From contig NZ_LR215979.1 of assembly GCF_900683735.1 (NCBI RefSeq), positions 806,001 through 870,000 of the forward strand: a DNA stretch of 64,000 bases. Reading direction: 5' to 3'. This DNA comes from Fusobacterium ulcerans ATCC 49185. Its GTDB lineage: Bacteria; Fusobacteriota; Fusobacteriia; Fusobacteriales; Fusobacteriaceae. The first letter of the stretch is position 1. The number at the start of each line of letters is the position of its first letter. The notes beneath the pieces were generated by a model. That model worked only from the letters and a program-made list of their open reading frames with translations. It had not been told where the DNA came from and did not search any database. Positions 9,986-20,469 of this stretch are shown here, one piece after another. The translations under genes were made by a program, and so were the position numbers.

Positions 9986-12900
9986 ATGAGAAAGAACGAC
10001 ATTGAAAAATCTTTAAAAAGATTTTTGAAAAGAAAGGTCAGTTATTCTCTTTCACTTTTGATAGCTTTCATGATAACAGGAGGGATATCTTTTAGTGCAG
10101 GAATAACAGCTGAGGAGATACAGGAAACTAAAAGCGATCTTTTAACTAAGATACAAACAGAACGAGAAGAAATAAAAAGAAAAATAGCAGAAAATGAAAG
10201 ACTTATAAAAGAATATAATTCAGATTTTGTGAAACTTGTAAGAAAGGGAGATTTTTATTCAAAACCTCTATTCAACAGTACACAGGTATTTCTTTCATAT
10301 CAATACTTAGATAATGGAAAAATGAAAGACAGAACAGATAAAGAATTTGCAGAAACAATAGATGCAATAAACAAACATTATGGAACAAAGAGCGGAAGGA
10401 GTCTGCTTAGATCTACAGGAAATATTGGGAAAGATAAAATAATGTCTGGAAATGGAGTAGCTGTTGATACTGAAAGTTTCAGTGAAACAATTAACTTGGG
10501 AGCAAATATAAAGCCATTAAATCCTGAATTACCAATAATAGAACCTAATATAAATGTAAGTGCTTCAACACCAACTGTAAGTCTGGGAACATTACCAGGA
10601 ACAGTAATTCCAGGAGTAGTGGCTATCCCTACTGTAACAACTCCTACATTGGTACTGCCAGGAACACCAGCAACAGTAAGTGTAAATGTAAGTACACCAA
10701 GTGCAGTCACAGCAATATCAGTAACAGCACCAGCAGTAACAACACCAAATACACCAGCTGATAAAAATATTACAGTGGCGCCACCAATAGCACCCGGTGG
10801 TTATACACCTCTTATAATTGATACACCTAACAAGCCAGCTACTCCAACTACCCCAACAATTACAGTTTTAACACCTGTAAATATTACTTTCCAAGGAACT
10901 GGTTTTGGACAGGATACACAAGTACAGTTCAATGGAAGTCAGGGAATTGCAGCAATGAACTTTGCTACATATACAACTGGGGGAATAGATATTTCAGCAA
11001 ATGAAACTACAGTACAATGGACTGGAACAATGACAGCCAATGCTTCTGTTCTTCCAGCTAATTCTTCTTATGGATTTGGGAGCTTTAATACTTTCATAAG
11101 TGATGTATTAGACCATGATGTATCTGTAGCTGGAAACTATACAATGAGATCAACAGCTACATCTAAATTTCCAATGTTTGTAAGTTTGAATCCTTATGAA
11201 GTAGGAAAAACTTCGAGTGCAGACAAGACATTTAATTTTCAAGGTACATTGACATTACATGGAGTTTCTTCTGGAAGTAATGGAGGAATATTAGGATTTG
11301 AGCATCAGTTGTTAGCAGGTGGAGGAAGTGGAACTACTGCTGTAGCAAATGTTAATAATGGAACAACAACTTCTATACTAAAGAACTCTGGTACAATTGA
11401 TTTAAATAGTGGATATAATATGATAGGGATAATGATAGATACAGAATATTTTAGTAATAGCCAAAATGCTTTCTTTAACAAAAGACCACAAACAAGAAAT
11501 GATGGGTTAATAAAGATAAGTAGTGGAGCTTATAAAAGTGTAGCGATAGATTTTGGTTATTACCTTGTACAAAATGCTGCTAATTTAAGAGGGCCTAATT
11601 CTGATGTATATCTTGGAAATATAGAAATATCTGGGCAGCAAAGTTATGGATATAGACAAAAATATTATGGAAGTCAATACTATGATATGGTTAAATTTTA
11701 TGGCTCAAATGGAGTTATAAAGGTAATGGGAAGCCAGAATGTAGGAATATCTATTGCTGAAGGAATGTCTAGTGGAGACCCAATTGCTAATGCTAATAGT
11801 ATACAGATACAAGTTGGTGGAAATAAAAATGTAGGATTTCTTAGAAATAATAATACATCTACTACAAACCATACTGCAATGACTTTGGATAGTACAAGGT
11901 TAGGAACAACATTTGATTTTCTTTCTACAGCAACTCAAAGTACACTTATTAGAAGTGATATAGATGAGATTATTTTAGATAAAAATCTTTCTGTAACAGC
12001 TGCTGGAACACAAAATAGTATCATGCAGGCTGGGGGAACAGGTAAAGTTACTTTGAATACAGGGAGAACTATTACTGCAAATATGAATCAATTTTATGCT
12101 TTGACAGCAGGAAATTTTATAGGTTCAACAGGAGCTTCTGCTACAAATAAAGGAATAATAAATGTAGGAGGAACAGAAAGTATTGGCATGGCTATAGCAG
12201 CTGGAAATACAGGAGCCAATAGTGGAAATATAAGTTATATAGGAAATAAAGGAACATCTATATTTAATTTGGGAAATTTTGGGATAACAGGTGGAACAAT
12301 AAGTGCTACTGGTCTTGAAAGCGGAGTACTTTTCAATAAAAGTGGAACTGTGAATGTTTCGGCAGGAACAGTAAATTTAAATGCTTCAAGTGGAGCAACT
12401 GCAATATATAGTTCTGGAGGAACTGTATCTTCATCAATAGGGGCAAATTTAAAAATTTCTGTAGATGATACATCAAATCCAGTGACAAAAGGATTGGCTA
12501 TATATGCAGAGAGTGGAGCAAATGTAACTCTTGGAGCTGCTAAAATAGAAGTAAAAAATGGAGCAGCAGGAGTAGCAGCATTTGGTACAGGAACAAGTAT
12601 CAGCCTGATAGGTTCAGAGCTAAAATATTCAGGAGAGGGATATGCAGCATATTCTGATGGAAATGGAACTATCAACTTGAGTAATGCTAATTTAGAACTT
12701 GCAGGAAAAGCAACAGGAGTAGAGCTTGATCTGCTTTCTCCAAAGATAACTTTAAATAATACAACTATTAAAATGATGTCAAATGATGCTACAGTAGCAA
12801 ATCTAAAAAATGCTACTGGTCTTCTTTCTAATAGTTTAAAGGCTACAGTTGAAACAAATTTAGGAACAGGAGTAACAATAGTAGATGGGGTTTCTGGATT

Positions 12901-15900
12901 AACTACATTTGATAAATATAAGATAGCAACAGTAGATGGTGGAGATTTGACTATTGATGCTAATATGGATAAGTATAGTCAAAATGATGCTACTACTGGA
13001 TATTTCTATTCTAGAAGATTTCTAGGACAAAGACTTGATTTGACAGTTGATACAGGAGTTACAGTAACAAGTTCAACTGATACAGCATATGCTACTTCAT
13101 ACTTTAACAATCAAGTAGTAGGACTTGAAATGAACTCAAGTAAAGCAGCAACAAGTGCAGCAGATGCACAAATAAATCTAAAAACAGGTTCTAAAGTCAT
13201 AGCTGACAGAACAGATGCAGGTGCTGGAGCAATAGGACTATACATGAACTTTGGTAAAGTGGATATTGCAGCAGGCGCAGCAGTAGAGGTAGAAAAAGAA
13301 GCAAATGTTGTAAATGAAAGTGGAGTAGGAGTTTATGCAGTAAATGGAAGCACTGTAACAAATGCTGGAGAGATCAGTGTAGCAGGAAAAAATGCCATAG
13401 GAATATTAGGAATGACATATAGAGAACAGCTTATGGGAACTCCTATTGCAGATGAGTTTGGAAGTGGTGGAATTTTTGCAAATCAAGGAAAAATAGAGAT
13501 TACTAATAATCAGGATATTAAACTTGATGGAACAGGAACTATAGGTATTTATGCATATAATAACAGTGGAGGAGCAAATACAAATTCCAAAGTAACAAAT
13601 GCTGGAACAATAGAGGTAGGAGAATCTACATCTACAAATGCAGCTATAGGAATCTATGGAGATAAATCCTTTATTGCCAATAATGGAAATATTAAAACAG
13701 GAAAAGAAGGAATTGGAATATATGGAATTAAAGGTTCAACTATCAGCAGTCTTGGAACTCTTACATTAGGAGCAGATGGAATTGGAGTAATGGCTGATGG
13801 AACATCAAGTATCACAGCTACATCAGTTACTCTTGCAGCAGGAGCAGGAACAGATGTGAATGGTAAAACTGGTATATTTTACAAGGGAATAGGTTCAGAG
13901 TTACAAAGCATAAATGTAGCTGTAGATGCTTCAGCTTTTGATAAAGGAACAGCTATATTTGTAGAAAAGATGAACCTGTCATCTGGAGGACAGATAGATG
14001 TAGGAAAAGATGGAGTAGGTATCTTCCTGAAAGGGAATACAAGCGCTAATACAGCAACTAACACAGGAACTATTAATCTGACAGGAACAAAAACTGGCGC
14101 TGTAGGTATGTATACAAAGTTAGGGAAAATAATTAATACAGGAACTATCAATGTAAATAATTCTACTCATATAGGAATGTACGCTGAAGGAACTGGCAAC
14201 ACAGTTGCCAATGGAAATATAATAAATCTTAATGTGAATAACTCTACAGGTATCTTTGTTAAAGATGGTGCAAAGACAGAGCTAAACATTGGAAATAATA
14301 TTAATTTCATATCAGGAGTAACAAATAGTCTGGGAGTATTTGCAGATGAAGCTACTGTTGAATTTAAAGATAATATGTCATTTATAAATAGCAATGAAAA
14401 TAAGAACATCTATGTTTATGGGAAAGATGCAGCAGTTGAAATAGATGCAGGTAAAACTGTAACAATAGATGGAATGGGAACTCCAGCAACAGCAGGAAAT
14501 AAAACTGTAGGAATTTATCTTGAAAATGCTGGTACAGGAAGTACATTTACAAGCAATACAACAGGACAGCTTATTGTCCAGAAAGAAGCAGTAGGTATCT
14601 ATTCAAAAGGAAATAATACTTTAAATGTAAATGTAACAGCTGATGGAGAAAAAACTACAGGAGTATTTATTGAGGATGGATCAACTATAACAGGAACTGT
14701 AACTGCCAGAGGCGCATCAGGAGTAGGAGCAGTAGGAGTATATGGAAGTAGAGGAGCTGTAACAATAGGTGCTGTAGGACTAACTCTTAATACAGATACA
14801 GATAAAGGAACAGGAATGTATCTTGCTGATGGCGCTTATGCAACTGGAGGTAAAATCACTGTAAGTAATACAGCTGCAGTTGATAATATAGGAGTATACT
14901 ACAGTAAAGGAACAGCTTCAGGAACTGTAACAAATGGATCTGAAATTGAGCTTGCAGGAAATAAAAGTATAGGAATATATGCAGCAGATGGGATAAATCT
15001 TGTAAATACTAAAAATATAACATCTACAGGATTAAATAATAATATAGCTTCATATGTAGGAGGAAGCTCAACACTGACTTCAAATGGAAATATAATTATG
15101 ACAGGAACAGACAACATAGGTGTATATACAGGAAAAGGAAGTGGAATAAATAATGGAACTATTAACTTAACTGGAGCAGCAGGAACATCCTCAGCAGGAA
15201 TGGTAGCTAAAGCTGATGCAGCATCAGATACAGCTTCAGTAGAAAATAAGAATATAATAACTGTAGGAAATAATCTTGGAATGTATGTAGCAGGTGCTGG
15301 AACAAGTTCAGGAAAGAATACAGGAACAATAACAGCAACAACAGGAACAGGAGTATATGTAGATGGTGGAGGAAACAGCTTTGATGGAACTGGAGGAAGT
15401 ATCACATCAAATGCAGTAGGAATCTATTTAAAAGATACAGATGCTAATAAAATAACTGCTGGTACTTTGAATATAAGTTCAGGAGGAGTAGGAGTATTTG
15501 GTGAGAATGCTAAGATAGATTTTGCAGTAAATGTAGCAGGAACAGGAGCAGTAGGAGTTGCAGCTAAAAATGGTTCGGTAATATCAGGAAATATAACAAC
15601 TGGACAGGATTCTGTTGGAGCATATGTACTGGATAATACAGTTTCATTTAATGGATCTGTAATTACAACTGGTACTAACTCATTAAATACATCAATAGGA
15701 GTACTTCTGGCAAATGGAATAGGAACATATACTATGAACAATGTAACTGTAAATGCTAAAAATGGAGTAGGAATCTATCTGGGAACAGGAGCTAATCTTA
15801 CACACAATGGTACAGTTACTACTGAAAATGGAATAGGTATCTATGTAGCAAATGGAACTACTCTTACAACAGGGACAACTGTTTTGAATGTAAAAAATGG

Positions 15901-18900
15901 TGGAACAGGTGTATATATAGATCAGGGAACAGCTAATCTTGGAACAACAGGAAGCCTTACATTTAACTTCTCATCAGGAGGAGGAATAGGAATATACAAT
16001 AATGGTGGAACAATGAATATTGGAAGCAATATCAGTGTTACAGGATCAGGTTCTCTTGCAGCTACAAAAGATGGAAGCCTTACATCAAGTGGAACATTAA
16101 ATATTGGAACAGGAGCAGTAGGACTTTTAGGAGAATATGGAGCAGCTACAACTACTCCTAAAGTAATAACAAATACAGCTTCAGGAATTATCAATGCTAC
16201 TGGTGGAGGAATAGGACTTGCAGCTATAAAATCAGGAGCAGGGCCAGGAGCTGTAGTGACAATAACAAATGCAGGAACTATCAGCGCATCTGGAAAATCT
16301 ATTGGAGATGACCCATCAATAGGAATATATACAGATACAGCAAATGTAGTAAATACTGGAACTATTAATGTAGGAACAAATGGAATAGGAATATATGCAG
16401 TATTTAATGGAGTAGGTATTACAGTTCAAAATGATGATATAAAGATGAATGGAAGTGATGGAATAGGAGTTTATCTGAAAGATGGAGCAGGTCTTGCATC
16501 AGGAAACAGCATTACAGGAACAGGTTCAAATAATACAGGACTTGTACTTGAAAATACAGCTGTACCAGCTTCAGTAGGAACTATCTCACTTGGAGGAAAC
16601 AGTATTGGAGTAATGGCTACAGGAACAGCTACAACAGGAACAATCAATGGAAATATATCAGTAGGCGCTGGAAATAACTCAATAGGTCTTGTATCAGCAA
16701 ATGGAGCTAATGTAACACTTGGCGCAGGGTCTACAGTTACAACAGGAAATAATGGAATTGGAGTATATGTAAATGGTGCAGCATCAACAGCTGTAATAAA
16801 TGATGTTTCCAAAATAAGTGTAGGGACTGAAGGAGTTTATCTTTATTCAAATGGTGGAAATTTATCATTTGCTGGAAATCTTACTGTAAATGATCAAATA
16901 GGAATAGCTGCCAATGGTGGAACTGTAGCAACACTTGGAGCGACATCAATTACAGTAACAAATGGTGGAATAGGAGCATATATCAAAGGTTCTGTACCAG
17001 CACTGACAGGAACTGCTATTAATCTGCAAAGTGGAACAGCTTCAAAATATTCAATGGGTATCTATTATGATGGTGTAGCTGGAATAGGAACAGCTCCAGT
17101 TATTAATCAGACAGGAAATTATACAATAGGAATGGTATTGAATGGTTCATCAGGTACAGCCAGTGGAGTAAGTATTACAGGACAAAATCAAGTAGGAATT
17201 ATGGCACAGAATGGGTCTGGAATTACTGCTGGTGGAATAGTGTCAGTATCAGGAGATAAAAACATAGGGATTTATGGAGAAAATAGTAATATCATAGCAA
17301 ATTCAGGAATTTCTGTAGGAAATTCTACATATTCAGCTGATAAGAGCAGCTCATCTATAGGAATCTTTATGAAAGGCGGTATATATACAGGAAGTGGAAA
17401 TATTGCTGCAGGAGATAACAGTATAGGGATCTATGGAGATCAGATGGCAGGAGGAAGTATAACTCATCTGGGAGTAGGAAATACTATGACTCTTGGAGAT
17501 AAAGCTATTGGTTTCTATGGAACAGGAACATCTGGAAATATGGAAGCATCATTTACAGGTGCATCAGGAACAACTGGAGGAAACGGGACAATTGCTTTTT
17601 ATGGCAAAGGGATTGATATGAAAGTTACTTCAGATATATCTCTTGGAAATGATACAGCAGTAGGAGTTGTAAGTCATGGAACTGGAGATGTAATATATAA
17701 TGGAGCTATAAGTGTAGGAGCTAAGTCTATTGGTATTTATAAAGTTGATGGAGCAGGAATAATGACAACATCAGCAGCCAGTTGGAATATAGGAAAAGGT
17801 GGATATGGTATTTATGTAAACCAGTCAGGAGCATTGGAAACAGTAGTAAATAATAATGCTGGTATGGTGCTTGATACATCAGCAGTTGGAATTTTCTCTA
17901 ATGGAAGGAATAAAATATATAATTCTGGAAATATAACAGTAGGAGCTACTGATTTAGGAGCATCAGGAGATCATAGTAAAACTGATGAGCATTTAAACTC
18001 TGTTGGAATGTATCTGGCAGGAGGAAGCATTGCTGAAAATACAGGAACAATCACTGTTAATCATGATCACTCAGTAGGGGTTTATGTAACAGGTACAGGA
18101 AGCTACTTTACAAATAAAGGTACTGGAGTATTGAACCTTGATGGCGGCGGAGTAGGAATACTTGTAAAAGATGGAGGAATAGCATTAAATGAAGGAACTA
18201 TTACTCTTGGAACTAATCTGGCAATATGTGGAGCAGAAACTGTAGGAATGGCAGCGTTTAATGGAGGGGCAATTATTAATACAGGGACTATCAATGTAAA
18301 TGCTGGAATTGGAATGCTGGTGGAACATGGAGGGACTCTTAACAATATAGGAGTACTTAATGTAACTGGTGGAGTAGGAATACAAGGAGCAGGAACAGTT
18401 ATCAATAAAGGAACTATCAATGTATCAGGAAGTGGAACGGAATCAAATCTTGGCGGAGCATCTGGAACAGCTAATATTGGAGCCGTAAAAATAGAATCTG
18501 ATGGAACTATTACAATTAATGATCAGTATGTAGCTATTGGAGGAACATTGAATGCAGCAGGAGCTATTGTTGTAAATGGAGCATATGTAGATGCAACAAC
18601 AGGAGTACCTATGTTCAATGCTTCAAATGTAACTGGAGAAGTAAGGCTGCTGTCTAACTTTGCATCTACAGGAAATGGAATTTCATATCTATTCCAAAAC
18701 TTTGTAAATACAGCAGCAGGAACTATATCAGGTTCAAAACTATCTACAAAGACATCGCCATTATTTGTAGCGAAGATAACAACAGATGGACATTTAGCAG
18801 TGGCAAAAAGACCATATGCTGATCTGACAATAGGAGAACAGTTTGATGCTATGGATAAGGGACTTGACAATATACTTAAAAATAGTGGTGGAAGTGGAAG

Positions 18901-19954
18901 AGATGCTGAAATACTAAAAGGTTTAAATGAATATTTAGATGGATTACCATCAGATCAATTTGAAAGAGAAACATCACAAAAACTTTCAGAGTTCAGAGGG
19001 GATATTTATGCAACTATTCAAGGCAGAATGCAGGATATCAATCAGGCTTTTGATAACTCTTTCTATGAACTTGAATCTTCATATAATCTGACTAAAGACA
19101 GCAGTAAATACAGTGTGATCTATACTGATGGAAAATATAGAGATTCTACATTAGGAATAGATGAATATGATTACAAGGTAATGGGACTTCTATATATGAA
19201 AGAAAAAGAAGGAGCAGAGTATGGAAGCAAATATGGATATACAATAGGATTTGCAGGATCAAAGTTTGACTTTGATGATGGTGGATCAAAAGAGGATGTA
19301 TATTCACTAAGAGTAGGAGCACACAGAGTTAAAAATCTAAGTGAGGAACATAAAGTATCATGGCTGTCAAGAATAGAGCTTGGATACAATAGACATATTG
19401 CTAAGAGAAAACTTAACCTTCATGAAACATTTGAAAATAAGGGAGAGTATAATACATACTCTGTAGCACTTGATAACAGACTTACAAAAGTTATCTATAC
19501 AGACTTGTCTAGACAGTTGGATGTATATGCTGATTTAGATTTGGAATATGGAAAAATAGATGACTTTAAAGAAAGCGCAGGAAGCAAAGGCGGACTTGAA
19601 GTACAGATTAAAGATAATGACTACTTAAGCGCACAGGCTGGAGCAGGAGTGAAAGCATCACAAAGAATCTATGCAGGAAATGACATCTCAGTAAAAGTAA
19701 CAGCAGATGTGAAATATGCATATGAATTTGGAGATAACTATGATGGAAACAAAGCAAGACTTAAAAATGGAGAAGAAGGATATTACAGTCTGATAACTCC
19801 AGAAGAAAGAGAAGGAAAACTGAGTGGAAAAGTTGGACTTACAATAGAAAAGGCTAACCACATGGGAGTAACATTTGAAGTGGAGGCAGCAGATGAAAAT
19901 CATAAAAAAGATTCATCAATTAAGTATGGTGTAAGATTTAATTACAAATTCTAA
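9986..19954 (+). CDS. Giant type V autotransporter adhesin (3322 residues)
   Basis: This is a surface protein that exports its own passenger through an outer-membrane barrel. Residues 1-40 are an extended signal (basic start, then SYSLSLLIAFMITGGISFSA). Residues about 40-130 are the charged autotransporter-associated N-terminal region seen in Fusobacterium autotransporters. About 165-300 is a Pro/Thr/Val-rich stretch. About 300-2950 is a long repetitive passenger built of irregular units such as GTINVGxxGIGIYxxNG, consistent with a beta-helix. About 3000-3322 is the barrel, ending GVRFNYKF with a terminal Phe. I noticed a single cysteine (Cys2748). The start has AAGGGGG at 9971-9978. No frameshift is visible. 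Its ligand is unknown. Confidence 0.93.
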   Translation: MRKNDIEKSLKRFLKRKVSYSLSLLIAFMITGGISFSAGITAEEIQETKSDLLTKIQTEREEIKRKIAENERLIKEYNSDFVKLVRKGDFYSKPLFNSTQVFLSYQYLDNGKMKDRTDKEFAETIDAINKHYGTKSGRSLLRSTGNIGKDKIMSGNGVAVDTESFSETINLGANIKPLNPELPIIEPNINVSASTPTVSLGTLPGTVIPGVVAIPTVTTPTLVLPGTPATVSVNVSTPSAVTAISVTAPAVTTPNTPADKNITVAPPIAPGGYTPLIIDTPNKPATPTTPTITVLTPVNITFQGTGFGQDTQVQFNGSQGIAAMNFATYTTGGIDISANETTVQWTGTMTANASVLPANSSYGFGSFNTFISDVLDHDVSVAGNYTMRSTATSKFPMFVSLNPYEVGKTSSADKTFNFQGTLTLHGVSSGSNGGILGFEHQLLAGGGSGTTAVANVNNGTTTSILKNSGTIDLNSGYNMIGIMIDTEYFSNSQNAFFNKRPQTRNDGLIKISSGAYKSVAIDFGYYLVQNAANLRGPNSDVYLGNIEISGQQSYGYRQKYYGSQYYDMVKFYGSNGVIKVMGSQNVGISIAEGMSSGDPIANANSIQIQVGGNKNVGFLRNNNTSTTNHTAMTLDSTRLGTTFDFLSTATQSTLIRSDIDEIILDKNLSVTAAGTQNSIMQAGGTGKVTLNTGRTITANMNQFYALTAGNFIGSTGASATNKGIINVGGTESIGMAIAAGNTGANSGNISYIGNKGTSIFNLGNFGITGGTISATGLESGVLFNKSGTVNVSAGTVNLNASSGATAIYSSGGTVSSSIGANLKISVDDTSNPVTKGLAIYAESGANVTLGAAKIEVKNGAAGVAAFGTGTSISLIGSELKYSGEGYAAYSDGNGTINLSNANLELAGKATGVELDLLSPKITLNNTTIKMMSNDATVANLKNATGLLSNSLKATVETNLGTGVTIVDGVSGLTTFDKYKIATVDGGDLTIDANMDKYSQNDATTGYFYSRRFLGQRLDLTVDTGVTVTSSTDTAYATSYFNNQVVGLEMNSSKAATSAADAQINLKTGSKVIADRTDAGAGAIGLYMNFGKVDIAAGAAVEVEKEANVVNESGVGVYAVNGSTVTNAGEISVAGKNAIGILGMTYREQLMGTPIADEFGSGGIFANQGKIEITNNQDIKLDGTGTIGIYAYNNSGGANTNSKVTNAGTIEVGESTSTNAAIGIYGDKSFIANNGNIKTGKEGIGIYGIKGSTISSLGTLTLGADGIGVMADGTSSITATSVTLAAGAGTDVNGKTGIFYKGIGSELQSINVAVDASAFDKGTAIFVEKMNLSSGGQIDVGKDGVGIFLKGNTSANTATNTGTINLTGTKTGAVGMYTKLGKIINTGTINVNNSTHIGMYAEGTGNTVANGNIINLNVNNSTGIFVKDGAKTELNIGNNINFISGVTNSLGVFADEATVEFKDNMSFINSNENKNIYVYGKDAAVEIDAGKTVTIDGMGTPATAGNKTVGIYLENAGTGSTFTSNTTGQLIVQKEAVGIYSKGNNTLNVNVTADGEKTTGVFIEDGSTITGTVTARGASGVGAVGVYGSRGAVTIGAVGLTLNTDTDKGTGMYLADGAYATGGKITVSNTAAVDNIGVYYSKGTASGTVTNGSEIELAGNKSIGIYAADGINLVNTKNITSTGLNNNIASYVGGSSTLTSNGNIIMTGTDNIGVYTGKGSGINNGTINLTGAAGTSSAGMVAKADAASDTASVENKNIITVGNNLGMYVAGAGTSSGKNTGTITATTGTGVYVDGGGNSFDGTGGSITSNAVGIYLKDTDANKITAGTLNISSGGVGVFGENAKIDFAVNVAGTGAVGVAAKNGSVISGNITTGQDSVGAYVLDNTVSFNGSVITTGTNSLNTSIGVLLANGIGTYTMNNVTVNAKNGVGIYLGTGANLTHNGTVTTENGIGIYVANGTTLTTGTTVLNVKNGGTGVYIDQGTANLGTTGSLTFNFSSGGGIGIYNNGGTMNIGSNISVTGSGSLAATKDGSLTSSGTLNIGTGAVGLLGEYGAATTTPKVITNTASGIINATGGGIGLAAIKSGAGPGAVVTITNAGTISASGKSIGDDPSIGIYTDTANVVNTGTINVGTNGIGIYAVFNGVGITVQNDDIKMNGSDGIGVYLKDGAGLASGNSITGTGSNNTGLVLENTAVPASVGTISLGGNSIGVMATGTATTGTINGNISVGAGNNSIGLVSANGANVTLGAGSTVTTGNNGIGVYVNGAASTAVINDVSKISVGTEGVYLYSNGGNLSFAGNLTVNDQIGIAANGGTVATLGATSITVTNGGIGAYIKGSVPALTGTAINLQSGTASKYSMGIYYDGVAGIGTAPVINQTGNYTIGMVLNGSSGTASGVSITGQNQVGIMAQNGSGITAGGIVSVSGDKNIGIYGENSNIIANSGISVGNSTYSADKSSSSIGIFMKGGIYTGSGNIAAGDNSIGIYGDQMAGGSITHLGVGNTMTLGDKAIGFYGTGTSGNMEASFTGASGTTGGNGTIAFYGKGIDMKVTSDISLGNDTAVGVVSHGTGDVIYNGAISVGAKSIGIYKVDGAGIMTTSAASWNIGKGGYGIYVNQSGALETVVNNNAGMVLDTSAVGIFSNGRNKIYNSGNITVGATDLGASGDHSKTDEHLNSVGMYLAGGSIAENTGTITVNHDHSVGVYVTGTGSYFTNKGTGVLNLDGGGVGILVKDGGIALNEGTITLGTNLAICGAETVGMAAFNGGAIINTGTINVNAGIGMLVEHGGTLNNIGVLNVTGGVGIQGAGTVINKGTINVSGSGTESNLGGASGTANIGAVKIESDGTITINDQYVAIGGTLNAAGAIVVNGAYVDATTGVPMFNASNVTGEVRLLSNFASTGNGISYLFQNFVNTAAGTISGSKLSTKTSPLFVAKITTDGHLAVAKRPYADLTIGEQFDAMDKGLDNILKNSGGSGRDAEILKGLNEYLDGLPSDQFERETSQKLSEFRGDIYATIQGRMQDINQAFDNSFYELESSYNLTKDSSKYSVIYTDGKYRDSTLGIDEYDYKVMGLLYMKEKEGAEYGSKYGYTIGFAGSKFDFDDGGSKEDVYSLRVGAHRVKNLSEEHKVSWLSRIELGYNRHIAKRKLNLHETFENKGEYNTYSVALDNRLTKVIYTDLSRQLDVYADLDLEYGKIDDFKESAGSKGGLEVQIKDNDYLSAQAGAGVKASQRIYAGNDISVKVTADVKYAYEFGDNYDGNKARLKNGEEGYYSLITPEEREGKLSGKVGLTIEKANHMGVTFEVEAADENHKKDSSIKYGVRFNYKF

Positions 19955-19967
19955 TTAATTAAATGAT

Positions 19968-20017
19968 AGAGAATGGCTGAAGAAATAGATTAAAATTATA
20001 TTTTAAAGTCATTCTCT
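19968..20017 (+). promoter_or_regulatory. Nested hairpin between autotransporter and FadA-like gene, without T-run
   Basis: The outer stem AGAGAATGGCT/AGTCATTCTCT (19968-19978, 20007-20017; one G-U) encloses an 11-base purine-rich 5' bulge and an inner 7-bp stem TTAAAAT/ATTTTAA (19990-19996, 20000-20006). No T-run follows (TACATAAAAC), so it is more likely an mRNA processing, stability or attenuation element than a full terminator. Confidence 0.6.
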
Positions 20018-20049
20018 TACATAAAACAAAAAAGGGGGATGAAAACAGT

Positions 20050-20412
20050 ATGAAAAAAATATTATTAGGGTGTCTATTAGTGGTATCTGTAACAGCTTTT
20101 GCAGCAACAGATGTTATGGTAACACTTGAGCAGCTTGAACAAAATTTTCAACAGTTGGAAGCTGAAGAAAGAGCTATGTATGACCAAAGGAAAGCAGAGG
20201 CAGAAACAGCTGAAAAAGTACTAGCAGAGCAAAAAGCAACATACCAACAAATAATAGCTCAGGAAAGACGTATAGCAGATGTAAAAGAATTTAGATATTA
20301 TAAAGGACAGTATAATCAGCTTGCAAAAAAATATTCTGATGCAAAAAGAACCTTAGAAGATGAAATGAAAAAACAGGAAGAAATAATTTATATGTTTGAA
20401 ATAATGAAATAG
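20050..20412 (+). CDS. FadA-family adhesin-like secreted coiled-coil protein
   Basis: The 120-residue protein resembles the F. nucleatum adhesin FadA. It has the signal peptide MKKILLGCLLVVSVTAFAA (cleavage after AFA), a long alpha-helical, heptad-like mature chain, and the conserved C-terminal pattern FRYYKGQYNQLAKKYSDA followed by EDEMKKQEEII. The mature length (about 101 residues) fits FadA, which forms a helical hairpin that assembles into filaments on the cell surface. A GGGGG ribosome site (20034-20038) precedes the ATG. It sits 95 bases behind the giant autotransporter and ends at a terminator, so the three surface genes probably form one module. The FadA family call is recognised from sequence memory; binding partners are not predictable. 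Confidence 0.82.
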   Translation: MKKILLGCLLVVSVTAFAATDVMVTLEQLEQNFQQLEAEERAMYDQRKAEAETAEKVLAEQKATYQQIIAQERRIADVKEFRYYKGQYNQLAKKYSDAKRTLEDEMKKQEEIIYMFEIMK

Positions 20413-20426
20413 TCAAATATTAAAAG

Positions 20427-20468
20427 AAACTGATCTTTAGATGAAATGTCTTCAGATCAGTTTTTTTA
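20427..20468. terminator. Convergent terminator between FadA-like gene and GntR-type regulator
   Basis: A perfect 10-bp stem AAACTGATCT/AGATCAGTTT (20427-20436, 20454-20463) is followed by a T-run on the + strand; the minus strand also has a T-rich exit. Confidence 0.85.
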
Positions 20469-20469
20469 T

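Noticed and set aside
10378-18870. Many long open frames on the minus strand across the autotransporter gene
   Set aside because: They arise from the repetitive GGA/ATA/ACA codon pattern of the sense strand, lack ribosome sites, and translate to Pro/Val/Ile-rich low-complexity sequence.
20039-20053. Four-codon frame ATG AAA ACA GTA TGA overlapping the FadA-like start
   Set aside because: Its ATG directly abuts the GGGGG ribosome site with no spacing, so it is unlikely to be translated as a leader peptide.
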